DNA of 57,393 nt from Candidatus Obscuribacterales bacterium (GTDB lineage: Bacteria; Cyanobacteriota; Vampirovibrionia; Obscuribacterales; Obscuribacteraceae). A model generated the notes under the pieces. The model was given only the letters and a program-made list of their open reading frames with translations. It was not told where the DNA came from and did no database searches. Made by a program: the position numbers and the translations under genes. The stretch covers positions 1 through 57,393 of the forward strand of contig JAGVKG010000047.1 of assembly GCA_020050685.1 (NCBI GenBank), read 5' to 3'. Below are positions 10,435 to 17,363 of this stretch, piece by piece; within the stretch, counting starts at the first letter, position 1, and each line of letters opens with the position of its first letter.

Positions 10435-10612
10435 CGAAACCTTTGCCAGCCCGCCGTGTAAACATATTTGGAAGCATGGATTAGCAACCCCTATGCATGC
10501 TTCCACAATTTAAGCCAAAAGAACGAAACCTTTTTGGACCAGTTGTGTATACGAAAACGGAAGCATGCCAAGTTACCCTACGGATGCATGCTTCCCCTAT
10601 TTAAGTAGACAA
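10435..10612. repeat. Two ~89-bp tandem repeats carrying GGAAGCATG/CATGCTTCC inverted repeats
   Basis: CGAAACCTTT occurs at 10435-10444 and 10524-10533. Each is followed at matching distances by GTGTA, GGAAGCATG, an ACCC-containing spacer, CATGCTTCC and TTTAAG. The inverted-repeat arms are 10470-10478/10496-10504 and 10559-10567/10587-10595, with 17- and 19-nt spacers. The arms are conserved while spacers drift, as expected for protein-binding sites or hairpins. A duplicated operator for the flanking operons is the simplest reading. Confidence 0.65.
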
Positions 10613-10745
10613 GACCAAGTACATATGCAATCCCGCGCAGAATGTACGACGCTCACGGAGTGAGAAAGGAGAGGCTTTTGGAGTCCACTGCAAAGTTGTT
10701 TTAGATCGAAAGGTCTCGGAATAAATTTTGCTCCGGAGTTAGGTC

Positions 10746-10791
10746 ATCGCTATTCCAGGTGCCGCATGTGCCCGCGGCACCTGTTAGCGAT
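10746..10791 (+). promoter_or_regulatory. Stable leader hairpin upstream of the sigma-factor gene
   Basis: CAGGTGCCGC (10756-10765) pairs perfectly with GCGGCACCTG (10774-10783) around an 8-nt loop. The stem continues below a small bulge with ATCGCTA (10746-10752) pairing with TAGCGAT (10785-10791), giving 17 base pairs. No U-tract follows, so it is not a standard terminator. The ribosome-binding AAGGAG (10799-10804) starts 8 bases later, so the hairpin could affect translation initiation or mRNA stability of the sigma gene. Confidence 0.6.
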
Positions 10792-10810
10792 CACTATTAA
10801 GGAGCTCGAT

Positions 10811-11431
10811 ATGTTGTCACTCTTGGCAAACAAAACCGATATCATATATTTTGCAATGGACAACATGGCTCATCTGGACGACAGCGCGCTCATAAGCCTC
10901 ACGCTTGCAGGCGACGAGAAAGCATTCGAAGTCTTGGTACGAAGGTACCAACGGCTGGTTTACAACGTGCTTTATCAGATGACCTACTCGCACGAGCAGG
11001 CGTCTGATTTAACGCAAGAGACTTTTCTCAAGTCGTTTAAGTCGCTTTCGCGGTTTCACCGGTCTGCCAGATTTAAACCTTGGCTACTTAAAATTGCTAC
11101 CAATTCGGCTCTAAACTTCATCCGGGCGCAAAAGCCTCAAGATTCGCTTGAGCAATTGCTGGAAGACGATCCGGCGCAAGAGCCCATGGCATCCGACAAT
11201 GTAGAAGAAAACATTGCCAGAAAGTTTGACCAACGCCAACTGCAAGAGGCGCTCGGCAAACTTTCTGTTCGTCATCGGCAAATGTTTGTTCTGCGTTATC
11301 AATTTGATTTAGCGTACGAAGATATTGCAGAAATCACGGGCGAACCAAAGACAACTATCAAGTCTTTGCTGTTTCGTATACGTGAAAAATTAAGGTCCCT
11401 GTTACTTGGCGGTATACAGGACAAGGTCTAA
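10811..11431 (+). CDS. ECF-type RNA polymerase sigma factor
   Basis: A 206-residue sigma-70-family ECF sigma factor that would direct RNA polymerase to a small regulon. Region 2 is clear (LVRRYQRLVYNVLYQ, then DLTQETFLKSFKSL, then RFKPWLLKIATNSALNFIR; about residues 40-115). Region 4 is the HTH near the C-terminus (LSVRHRQMFVLRYQ, DIAEITGEPKTTIKSLLFRI; about 150-200). There is no region 1.1 or 3. An in-frame ATG at 10766 lies in the leader hairpin loop and lacks a ribosome site. The ATG at 10811 has AAGGAG 6 bases upstream and was chosen. It is followed by a zinc-type anti-sigma gene, the usual partner, so activity is probably set by release from that protein. The target promoters cannot be read from this window. 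Confidence 0.9.
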   Translation: MLSLLANKTDIIYFAMDNMAHLDDSALISLTLAGDEKAFEVLVRRYQRLVYNVLYQMTYSHEQASDLTQETFLKSFKSLSRFHRSARFKPWLLKIATNSALNFIRAQKPQDSLEQLLEDDPAQEPMASDNVEENIARKFDQRQLQEALGKLSVRHRQMFVLRYQFDLAYEDIAEITGEPKTTIKSLLFRIREKLRSLLLGGIQDKV

Positions 11432-11466
11432 GAAATTAGACACGATTGGGCGGTTAGGAAACGGAT

Positions 11467-11904
11467 ATGAACACAGACAATCAAAACACATGCAAGGAAA
11501 TACGCTCAAAGCTATCGGCGCTTTGGGAGATTGGGGATGAGAAACCTGATCAAGTGATGGTTTTTGCGGTGGAACGTCACTTGGCTGAATGCGACAGGTG
11601 TCGCGGCTGGAAAGAAGAAATGGAGTCGATTGCCAGCTTGGCCAAAGCCATGCCGCAATTTGATGTGCAGGAAAGTCTCACCCAAAACATTATGCGATCC
11701 ATCAGGCTAGCACCTGTCAGTCGCCCATCGCCAGCATTCATATTTGTGTTTGCTTGCACATTCGTTATTGCTATCTATTGGCTCTACGCGCTTGAAAGTA
11801 CAAACGGTTGCTTAGCCTGGTCGATTTGCTTAGCAATTGCATTTTCAATTCACACACTCACTAGCTCAACACCGGTTCCGGCATATGAGGGAAGTGAATT
11901 CTAA
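11467..11904 (+). CDS. Zinc-type membrane anti-sigma factor
   Basis: A 145-residue putative anti-sigma factor. The N-terminal cytoplasmic part has ZAS-like spacing: Cys9, then His38-x3-Cys42-x2-Cys45 (HLAECDRC), the pattern that binds zinc and holds an ECF sigma factor. Two hydrophobic stretches (about residues 80-100 and 107-125) anchor it in the inner membrane, with a short tail. It starts 35 bases after the sigma stop and its stop overlaps the next start as TAATG. The sensing signal is unknown. The zinc motif and gene order make the role fairly secure. Confidence 0.8.
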   Translation: MNTDNQNTCKEIRSKLSALWEIGDEKPDQVMVFAVERHLAECDRCRGWKEEMESIASLAKAMPQFDVQESLTQNIMRSIRLAPVSRPSPAFIFVFACTFVIAIYWLYALESTNGCLAWSICLAIAFSIHTLTSSTPVPAYEGSEF

Positions 11905-12650
11905 TGCGTACGATTGCCCTGTTTATTTTAGCCATCGCGATGTTCATGCAAGTGATCTTCGCACCGTTGCCGCCGCCGGATTTGGGTGCGCATAATTCTG
12001 GCTCGTATAGCGATGCGTCCAATCGAGAGCATTTTGTCAATTCCACAATCGGTCAATTGTTTCACCACTTACCAATGCCGGAAATCATTGCGGAAAAACC
12101 ATTGAAAGGAAATGTGCGGCACTTCCCAGTTTTGTACTGGCGACTCTGGGCGGACAAACAACAAGATCCGGTATTTGCATTTCTGATTCTGATGGCGGTG
12201 TCTAACTTAGTTTGGTTCTTGTTACCAAAATCTCTAACTGGTGCGGCACAAGCATTAGGCAGAAATTTCTGGAGCTCATTTGCTCACGGGCTTGTGGCGC
12301 TTTGCGGCACATTGCTTGCGATTCGTGTTTTGTTTATGTCCGTGGTCGGCTCTCCGGTGGGATACTTTTTAATTGCCGCAATTGAAACCGGCTTTTTCTT
12401 AGGCGTTTCCGTTTCCGGTATGGTAATGGGCAGAGCCATTCTCCACAAACTCAACTTGCTAAAATCCGAAGAGAAAAACACAGCCAAAGAAAGAGCCCTG
12501 TATCTTGCTTGCGGCATGGCCATCCTTAGCTTGATGCTCCTAATTCCCGAACTCGGCGAAATCCCCAGGCTCGGCACCAGACTGGTATCACTCTACTGCA
12601 TCCTCGGCATGGGTGCCTTGATACATAGCAAGTTTCACAACAACAAATAA
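11904..12650 (+). CDS. Multi-pass membrane protein of the sigma operon
   Basis: 248 residues, no family recognised. It has an N-terminal hydrophobic segment (signal or anchor), a polar region (about 25-90, rich in His/Asn/Pro), then about five further hydrophobic segments (roughly 92-112, 125-145, 150-175, 195-212, 220-238). The ATG overlaps the anti-sigma stop by one base (TAATG), so it is almost certainly translationally coupled. By position it may take part in sensing or be the membrane partner of the anti-sigma factor. That is inference only. Confidence 0.6.
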   Translation: MRTIALFILAIAMFMQVIFAPLPPPDLGAHNSGSYSDASNREHFVNSTIGQLFHHLPMPEIIAEKPLKGNVRHFPVLYWRLWADKQQDPVFAFLILMAVSNLVWFLLPKSLTGAAQALGRNFWSSFAHGLVALCGTLLAIRVLFMSVVGSPVGYFLIAAIETGFFLGVSVSGMVMGRAILHKLNLLKSEEKNTAKERALYLACGMAILSLMLLIPELGEIPRLGTRLVSLYCILGMGALIHSKFHNNK

Positions 12651-12765
12651 TCTGGCGTACCTGCGTAAATATCCCAGTGAAAGCCAATGATTCAATTTGC
12701 TTAATAACTGTTGGTCACTCATAATGGATTCATTCCCAAATGCCAACTAGCGGTGCTATTCAACC

Positions 12766-14106
12766 GTGAAGCTTTCTGCCAATGCAATCAAACTTTGTCT
12801 AATCGTACCGAGCGTATTGGTTCTTATTGGCGTTGCACTTTTAGTTGATCCAAAGACGGCATTGCGTCTGACACCAACCGCCCTTTTGCAATTTGGGGCG
12901 AATTTTGCGCCTTACACGTTGGCACTAAATCAATACTGGCGCGTGATCACCGCCGGCTTTGTGCATCACGGACCGATTCATTTTGGCTTGAATATGTGGG
13001 CGCTCTTTATGCTCACGCCCATGCTTTATGGATTGGTCGGCGGTGGGCGATGCCTGTTTGTCTTTCTGCTCTCTGTTATTGGTGGTTCGCTTTTTAGCAT
13101 TCTTTGGGATCCGACAATCATTAGCTTTGGCGCATCAGGCGGCATCTTTGGCATGTTGGGATGTTATGCCACTTGCTCATATCTGAAGACAAAATTCGGA
13201 GCATCGAACTCGAAACAAGTTTCCGGTTTATGGATGTTGGCTGTCGTTATTTATTGCGTGTTGCTCGGAATGATCACACCTGGCACGGACAATGCCAATC
13301 ATCTTGGTGGATTGCTGACCGGCTCGCTTTTGGGAATATGGTGCGGAGCCGCAACACTAGAGAGAATCAAATGCCAACAACTATCGAAAGTATCCTTGGC
13401 CTGTTGCATCGTTCTCTTAGTTTGCTTATTTGGTATTGAGAAGTTCACCATGGGTAGCAATTCCCGGTTGCAGTCCCTGGCAGAAGAACAGGAAGCAATT
13501 GAGTTGGAATCAAAGCATGATTATGCACATGCGCTGCGCGTCTTGAATCAGGCGATTGCCCGAAGTCCAGAGGAGATGTCGCTCTATGCCTCACGCATAA
13601 CTATTCTCATTGAACTCAAACAGTTCAGAGAGGCACTTGCTGATTGCGACCACGTGCTCTCGCAGAAGAGCGATGACAGAGCCGCCTTGTTGTGCAAATC
13701 AATCGCACACCACAACTTGGGCGAAGACAGCACGGCTGTAGACGATTTAAAGTCCCTGATCAAGCTCGACCCATCCAAGCCTCTCTTGTACAACAACATA
13801 GCTTGGAGCCTCATCGCCATGGGGAAATACGATCAGGCACGTGCATACATCGACAATGCCATCGCCATCGATCCGAACCTCGCCACGGCTCACGACACCA
13901 AAGGCGTATTGCTAACTTGCACAGGCAAGCTGCACGAAGCATTAGCTGAAATTGACCGTGCCATTACCCTCAACAAAAGAGACGGTGCAGCCTACTATCA
14001 TCGCTCAATCGTCCTCAGCAAACTCGGCGATAGCCAAGCCGCAGAAAACAAAAACAAAGCACAAGCGCTAGGCTACAAACCCGAACCCTGGGAAACTCAA
14101 CAATAG
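12766..14106 (+). CDS. Rhomboid intramembrane serine protease with C-terminal TPRs
   Basis: 446 residues. The first half is a rhomboid: WRVITAGFVHHGPIHFGLN in the second helix, the catalytic serine in FGASGGIFGM (Ser124) and the catalytic histidine in NANHLGGLL (His179), with six or so membrane segments to about residue 225. Rhomboids cleave other membrane proteins inside the bilayer. The second half (about 235-440) carries five to six TPR-like helix pairs (for example NNIAWSLIAMGKYDQARAYI), a scaffold for substrate or partner binding. GTG at 12766 is the first start after an in-frame stop at 12748 and puts the first membrane segment at the N-terminus; no good ribosome site is visible. It lies downstream of the sigma operon but with 115 bases between, so it may be separate. 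Confidence 0.85.
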   Translation: MKLSANAIKLCLIVPSVLVLIGVALLVDPKTALRLTPTALLQFGANFAPYTLALNQYWRVITAGFVHHGPIHFGLNMWALFMLTPMLYGLVGGGRCLFVFLLSVIGGSLFSILWDPTIISFGASGGIFGMLGCYATCSYLKTKFGASNSKQVSGLWMLAVVIYCVLLGMITPGTDNANHLGGLLTGSLLGIWCGAATLERIKCQQLSKVSLACCIVLLVCLFGIEKFTMGSNSRLQSLAEEQEAIELESKHDYAHALRVLNQAIARSPEEMSLYASRITILIELKQFREALADCDHVLSQKSDDRAALLCKSIAHHNLGEDSTAVDDLKSLIKLDPSKPLLYNNIAWSLIAMGKYDQARAYIDNAIAIDPNLATAHDTKGVLLTCTGKLHEALAEIDRAITLNKRDGAAYYHRSIVLSKLGDSQAAENKNKAQALGYKPEPWETQQ

Positions 14107-14156
14107 GGTTTCACTCAAGATCATTCGTTGATTCTTGTGGCTACAAGCGGAAGGAC

Positions 14157-14185
14157 TTGACAAGATTATGCCATAATGGCATAAT
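14157..14185 (+). promoter_or_regulatory. Sigma-70-like promoter and overlapping operator of the higBA operon
   Basis: TTGACA at 14157-14162, a 17-base spacer, and CATAAT at 14180-14185. The spacer and -10 are covered by an inverted repeat, ATTATGCCA (14165-14173) and TGGCATAAT (14177-14185), separated by TAA. Autorepression by a HigA-type antitoxin through such an operator is known for the family, so this is the likely binding site. Confidence 0.7.
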
Positions 14186-14212
14186 TAGAATCAGGATGCT
14201 GGAGGCATACCT

Positions 14213-14494
14213 GTGCTCATAATCAACAGATCGGAAATCGACATGTTCGTGACAAAACACTCTAACGCTCGTAAGCCGTTTGCCCAGTGGGTTCAGAAAA
14301 CGCAGGAATCCGAATGGAAAAACTTCGCCGATCTCAAATGTACCTTCAATAGTGCGGACTACAAAAGTGGATTCGTAATCTTCAATGTCGGTGGCAACAA
14401 TTATCGAGTACAAGCAGAAGTTTTCTATGACCTTCAGCAAATTCACATCTACCGAATTGGAACCCATACAGATTATGATAGGTGGCAGCTATGA
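14213..14494 (+). CDS. higB: HigB-type mRNA interferase toxin
   Basis: 93 residues, the usual length for the HigB toxin family (RelE fold). These toxins cleave mRNA, normally at the ribosome. Family features visible are KPFAQWVQKTQESEWKNFAD, then FNVGGNNYRV and the C-terminal IGTHTDYDRWQL, which contains the conserved GTH..YD. The start is GTG at 14213 with GGAGG at 14201-14205, seven bases upstream. The toxin gene comes first, the order typical of higBA, and its TGA overlaps the antitoxin ATG (ATGA). Expression is probably driven and repressed at 14157-14185. Confidence 0.85.
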   Translation: MLIINRSEIDMFVTKHSNARKPFAQWVQKTQESEWKNFADLKCTFNSADYKSGFVIFNVGGNNYRVQAEVFYDLQQIHIYRIGTHTDYDRWQL

Positions 14495-14913
14495 CAGGCA
14501 CAATGAAAGCCAGCAATGCATACATCAAATTAGTTAAGCGATTCCCTCTCAAGCCTATTCGCGATCGTGAAACTTTCATTTACGCGCGAGAAATATTTAA
14601 AGAGCTAGGTCTAAAAGGTCTTTCGCGCAATCAAGATGAAACTGATTACCTCATGATGCTCGGACGTTTGATCGCAGATTATGAAGCGCAACACTTGCCA
14701 CAACCAAAGAAAGTCATGGCACCACACCAAGCATTAGCTTCATTGATGGAAGATAACAACCTCTCTCAGACGACACTTGCCCAAGCTATCGACACAGATC
14801 AAGGACACCTCTCAGCTTTTCTGTCCGGCAAACGAGGCATGAGCGTCAATGTCATTCTAAAACTGGCAGACTATTTCAAGGTCTCACCACGACTATTTAT
14901 GTCCCAACAATAA
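14491..14913 (+). CDS. higA: HigA-type antitoxin with C-terminal HTH
   Basis: 140 residues. It neutralises the preceding toxin and probably represses the operon. The N-terminal half (KRFPLKPIRDRETF and onwards) is the toxin-binding region seen in this HigA subtype. The C-terminal half is an XRE-type helix-turn-helix (NLSQTTLAQAIDTDQGHLSA, then FLSGKRGMSV, about residues 85-130). ATG 14491 overlaps the toxin stop by four bases and is preferred over an in-frame GTG at 14482 inside the toxin gene. It matches the HigB_toxin/HigA pairing. Confidence 0.85.
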   Translation: MTGTMKASNAYIKLVKRFPLKPIRDRETFIYAREIFKELGLKGLSRNQDETDYLMMLGRLIADYEAQHLPQPKKVMAPHQALASLMEDNNLSQTTLAQAIDTDQGHLSAFLSGKRGMSVNVILKLADYFKVSPRLFMSQQ

Positions 14914-14930
14914 ATTCTCGGGAGGGGCAT

Positions 14931-15347
14931 ATGCGGAAATTAAAAACAACACAAGACGAGCCAACCTTTGAATGCGGGTCAGAAAATACTTTTGTTGATC
15001 TCGGCTTTCCCGAGGAGAAAGCAGTGAATATGCTTGCTCGGGCAGAACTGATGGGAATTATTAGGCAAACCATTCGAGACAACCAATGGACACAGCAGGA
15101 AGCTGCAGCAGTTCTGAAAGTAAAGCAGCCTAGAGTCGCTGAAATCATGGGTATGAAAACTCAGCATTACAGCGTTGAGCAACTCATTACATTCTTAACT
15201 AGGCTCGGCAAACGTATTTCTTTTTACGTTGAAGGCAATATACCTGGTCACTGGCATCAATACTTCAAGTTCTTGAAGCAAATTGAAGTGCCAGCCGATT
15301 TCATGGCAGATCGATTGGATAGACCTCCTCAAAAGCGAAGAACGTAG
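14931..15347 (+). CDS. XRE-family HTH protein, third gene of the toxin-antitoxin operon
   Basis: 138 residues with an HTH domain of the HTH_37 type: NVFxDLG-like start (FVDLGFPEEKAVNMLARAEL), then NQWTQQEAAAVLKVKQPRVA and YSVEQLITFLTRLGKRISF. Such proteins are usually antitoxins or regulators of RelE/HigB-type toxins. It starts at ATG 14931 with a strong GGGAGGGG, 17 bases after the antitoxin stop, so it is in the same operon. No second toxin follows. It may therefore be an extra regulator of the module, or an orphan antitoxin kept beside it. About 40 residues past the HTH are unassigned. Confidence 0.75.
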   Translation: MRKLKTTQDEPTFECGSENTFVDLGFPEEKAVNMLARAELMGIIRQTIRDNQWTQQEAAAVLKVKQPRVAEIMGMKTQHYSVEQLITFLTRLGKRISFYVEGNIPGHWHQYFKFLKQIEVPADFMADRLDRPPQKRRT

Positions 15348-15386
15348 CAACATTGCAAGCCTTTGAGGGGGTCGACAAGAGTTTTG

Positions 15387-15449
15387 ATAACGTATACGCC
15401 GTCAAATATAACCTATACACCGTCAATGATAACGTATACGTTATCAACG
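15387..15449. repeat. Three 21-bp tandem repeats with an 18-bp perfect palindrome
   Basis: Units at 15387-15407, 15408-15428 and 15429-15449 share the pattern ATAAC(G/C)TATAC, then a TCAA near the end. The last unit with one flanking base forms GATAACGTATACGTTATC (15428-15445), a perfect 18-bp palindrome. Every unit keeps the half-site ATAAC. The array lies between the end of the HTH gene and the end of the convergent biosynthetic operon. It is probably an array of protein-binding sites; it is too short for a CRISPR array. Confidence 0.75.
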
Positions 15450-15470
15450 CAAATCGATGCCCGCTCCGAG

Positions 15471-15938
15471 TTAAGCTGACAAGGCTTGTAAAACCGGCAG
15501 CTTCAAAGTGTAGGTGCGGTAGGCTTGGTCTTGTTCGTAGCCTAGGGACTCGTAGAGTTTTTGGGCTTTGGTGTTGGTGTGGGCAGTTTGGAGATCGATG
15601 GCTACGGCGCCGAACTCAAGCGCGAATTTTTCGGCGGCTTTCATCAAGAGTTTGGCGATGCCGTTTTTGCGGTACTGATCGTCGACGAAAAGATCGGATA
15701 AATAAACCACTGGTGCCATGGAAAGGGATGAGACTGTGGGATAGAGTTGCGTGAAGCCGACGGCTTTGCCACTTTCATTGACAGCAATGAAAATTGTCGA
15801 GCGATTGCGCATCAGGTTTTCGCGCAGAAAAGCACGGGCTCTTTCTGGTTGTGGTTCTTGTTTGTAGAAATCGCGATAAGCGTTGAATAGTGGCAGGAGT
15901 GCCTCGACATCGCTAAGTCCAACTTTTCTAATTTCCAT
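15471..15938 (-). CDS. GNAT-family N-acyltransferase of the hydrazine-type cluster
   Basis: 155 residues, a typical single GNAT domain that moves an acyl group from acyl-CoA to an amine. Visible are the beta4 strand and acyl-CoA loop (VVYLSDLFVDDQYRKNGIAK; the Q-x3-G-I/A motif) and the C-terminal YESLGYEQD. ATG 15938 has AGGAG seven bases upstream and overlaps the oxidase stop by one base (TAATG). It is the last gene of the cluster operon. In triacsin biosynthesis a GNAT enzyme succinylates hydrazinoacetic acid, so acylation of a hydrazine product, either as a step or as self-protection, is a sensible guess. The actual substrate is unknown. Confidence 0.8.
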   Translation of the reverse strand: MEIRKVGLSDVEALLPLFNAYRDFYKQEPQPERARAFLRENLMRNRSTIFIAVNESGKAVGFTQLYPTVSSLSMAPVVYLSDLFVDDQYRKNGIAKLLMKAAEKFALEFGAVAIDLQTAHTNTKAQKLYESLGYEQDQAYRTYTLKLPVLQALSA

Positions 15939-17011
15939 TAGTTTTCTCCTATTATTTTTACAACTTCTTTGGCAAATGCTGGGGCTATCTTGATGCCACC
16001 ACCGCTCATTCCTGTTGCGAGCACGAGTCCGGTTGCATCGTCGGCACGTTTGATCATGCCGCGCTCGTCTTCAGTAAATGCATCGTAACTTCGTTTTACA
16101 ATAGACATTTGTTTGTCGTTCAACCAAACGAAACGATTCCTTAGTAGCGCGTCAAGCTTCTGAGAAGCAACGTTATCTACAACGTGATCATATTGAAATT
16201 CATTGACTAATTTATCGTCGCGCAAAAATCCAGCAATTGCATTGCCGCTCGGCAAGGGAAACAGGTAGACACCGGAAACCGCATCGAGAAACGCCGTGTC
16301 CAAATGTTTAGCTGCACCCTCATAGATATTGTATTGAAATGATTTAGCGGAGATCTTATCAAGGTCAGTTGCACTTGGTTCCAGCAATTGGTTGCTCCAA
16401 GCACCAGCAGCGAGAACTACATTTTTGGTCTCGATGATGCCACTTGCTGTACGGACACCGGACACTTGCCCATCGACAATCAGGATTTTTTCAACTGGTG
16501 TGTTTTCAAAAACTTTGCCACCATTTCTCACTGCCGCCTCTACCCACGAGCGACAAGTTAGTTTGGTATCAACATTGCCGGCATTCGGCTCATAAACAAA
16601 AGCAATCTCGGCGTCTGATTCGATTGACTCTCGTAAAGTTGTCGTTGGTGGCAGGCTCGATAACGATATTGTGTAGCCGCTATCCTGCAAGGCTCTGATA
16701 CCACTGTCAACTTTGCTAGCAAAGTCCAGAGATACTAATGCCGCGAATCCGGTTTTAGTGAATCCGCAAGAACCGCCCACATCCGCTTCGAAATTCTGAT
16801 AGTAATCAAAACTTTCCCGCGTCAGTTTGCCTATATAAGGATCGCCAACGAACTTGCGAATGAATCCGCCCGACTCACCGGTCGTACGCCCACTAATCTC
16901 GCCACCTTCGACTAAAACAACTTTACCGAGATTAGCCCTGGAAAGTTCATAGAAAGTAGCAGAGCCAGCAATGCCACCACCAATTACAACAATGTCCGCC
17001 GAATTTTGCAC
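15938..17011 (-). CDS. DAO-type FAD-dependent amine/amino-acid oxidase
   Basis: 357 residues in the glycine/D-amino-acid oxidase family. The N-terminal FAD-binding motif is DIVVIGGGIAGSATFYELSR (about residues 6-25). The TTGESGGFIRK segment and the C-terminal GLVLATGMSGGGIKIAPAFA, which closes the flavin site, follow. GTG 17011 was chosen because AAGGAG lies six bases upstream; upstream TTG codons overlap the cupin gene. In known hydrazine pathways a protein of this family (Spb39, Tri27) oxidises the lysine-derived hydrazine at a C-N bond, releasing hydrazinoacetic acid and an aminoadipate semialdehyde. Its position beside the cupin, hydroxylase and MetRS-like genes supports the same job here. 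It could instead oxidise another secondary amine. Confidence 0.85.
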   Translation of the reverse strand: MQNSADIVVIGGGIAGSATFYELSRANLGKVVLVEGGEISGRTTGESGGFIRKFVGDPYIGKLTRESFDYYQNFEADVGGSCGFTKTGFAALVSLDFASKVDSGIRALQDSGYTISLSSLPPTTTLRESIESDAEIAFVYEPNAGNVDTKLTCRSWVEAAVRNGGKVFENTPVEKILIVDGQVSGVRTASGIIETKNVVLAAGAWSNQLLEPSATDLDKISAKSFQYNIYEGAAKHLDTAFLDAVSGVYLFPLPSGNAIAGFLRDDKLVNEFQYDHVVDNVASQKLDALLRNRFVWLNDKQMSIVKRSYDAFTEDERGMIKRADDATGLVLATGMSGGGIKIAPAFAKEVVKIIGEN

Positions 17012-17021
17012 AGCTAGCTCC

Positions 17022-17363
17022 TTACCAGTAAATCGAAGCAATCACCAGAGGCTTATCCGATTCATTGCGCACTTGATGTTCTTTGAACGAAGCAAAATAG
17101 AAAACTTCTTGTTCGCGCACTGAAACAGATTGCCCCTCGTATTCCAAGATGCCTTCGCCCGAGAGAATTGTCCAGCACTCTTCTACCTTGTGCTTATCCA
17201 AAGGTGTGATGCAGCCAGGCATAATCATAAATATGGTCGACTTGAAGGGAGGACGTGCTTCCTTAGCTTCAAAATCAAGCGGCTTTACTTCCACACCTTG
17301 TGAAATTCGCTCTGATTCGGCAAACGTAAGTTTTGGACTGATTAAATTACATGCGAGTGACAA
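17022..17363 (-). CDS. Small cupin, proposed N-N bond-forming partner
   Basis: 113 residues, one cupin barrel. Motif 1 is PGCITPLDKHKVEECWTILS (metal ligands probably the His of DKH and a Glu of EE) and motif 2 is FASFKEHQVRNES (His). It starts at TTG 17363 with GGAGG nine bases upstream, overlapping the hydroxylase stop by 17 bases; the next gene follows after 10 bases. In Spb40 and Tri28 a cupin domain is fused to a MetRS-like domain, and together they join N6-hydroxylysine to an amino acid and rearrange the product to a hydrazine. Here the cupin is a separate chain, so I infer it acts with the MetRS-like protein encoded two genes upstream. A cupin alone would be uninformative; the context carries the call. 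Confidence 0.75.
   Translation of the reverse strand: MSLACNLISPKLTFAESERISQGVEVKPLDFEAKEARPPFKSTIFMIMPGCITPLDKHKVEECWTILSGEGILEYEGQSVSVREQEVFYFASFKEHQVRNESDKPLVIASIYW

Larger units (their letters stand above)
10132..10810. promoter_or_regulatory. Divergent control region between repeat-protein operon and sigma operon
   Basis: 679 bases without a supported gene. It separates the minus-strand repeat-protein operon from the plus-strand sigma-factor operon. It holds an 89-bp tandem repeat with inverted repeats (10435-10612) and a strong hairpin just before the sigma gene (10746-10791). AT-rich stretches at about 10290-10440 could hold promoters, but no -35/-10 pair is convincing. Confidence 0.5.

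Noticed and set aside
10435-10612. CRISPR array
   Set aside because: Only two units of about 89 bp, with conservation split into blocks and no constant repeat with unique spacers.
15387-15449. CRISPR or terminator
   Set aside because: Units are directly adjacent without spacers, and the palindrome is AT-rich with no T-tract.
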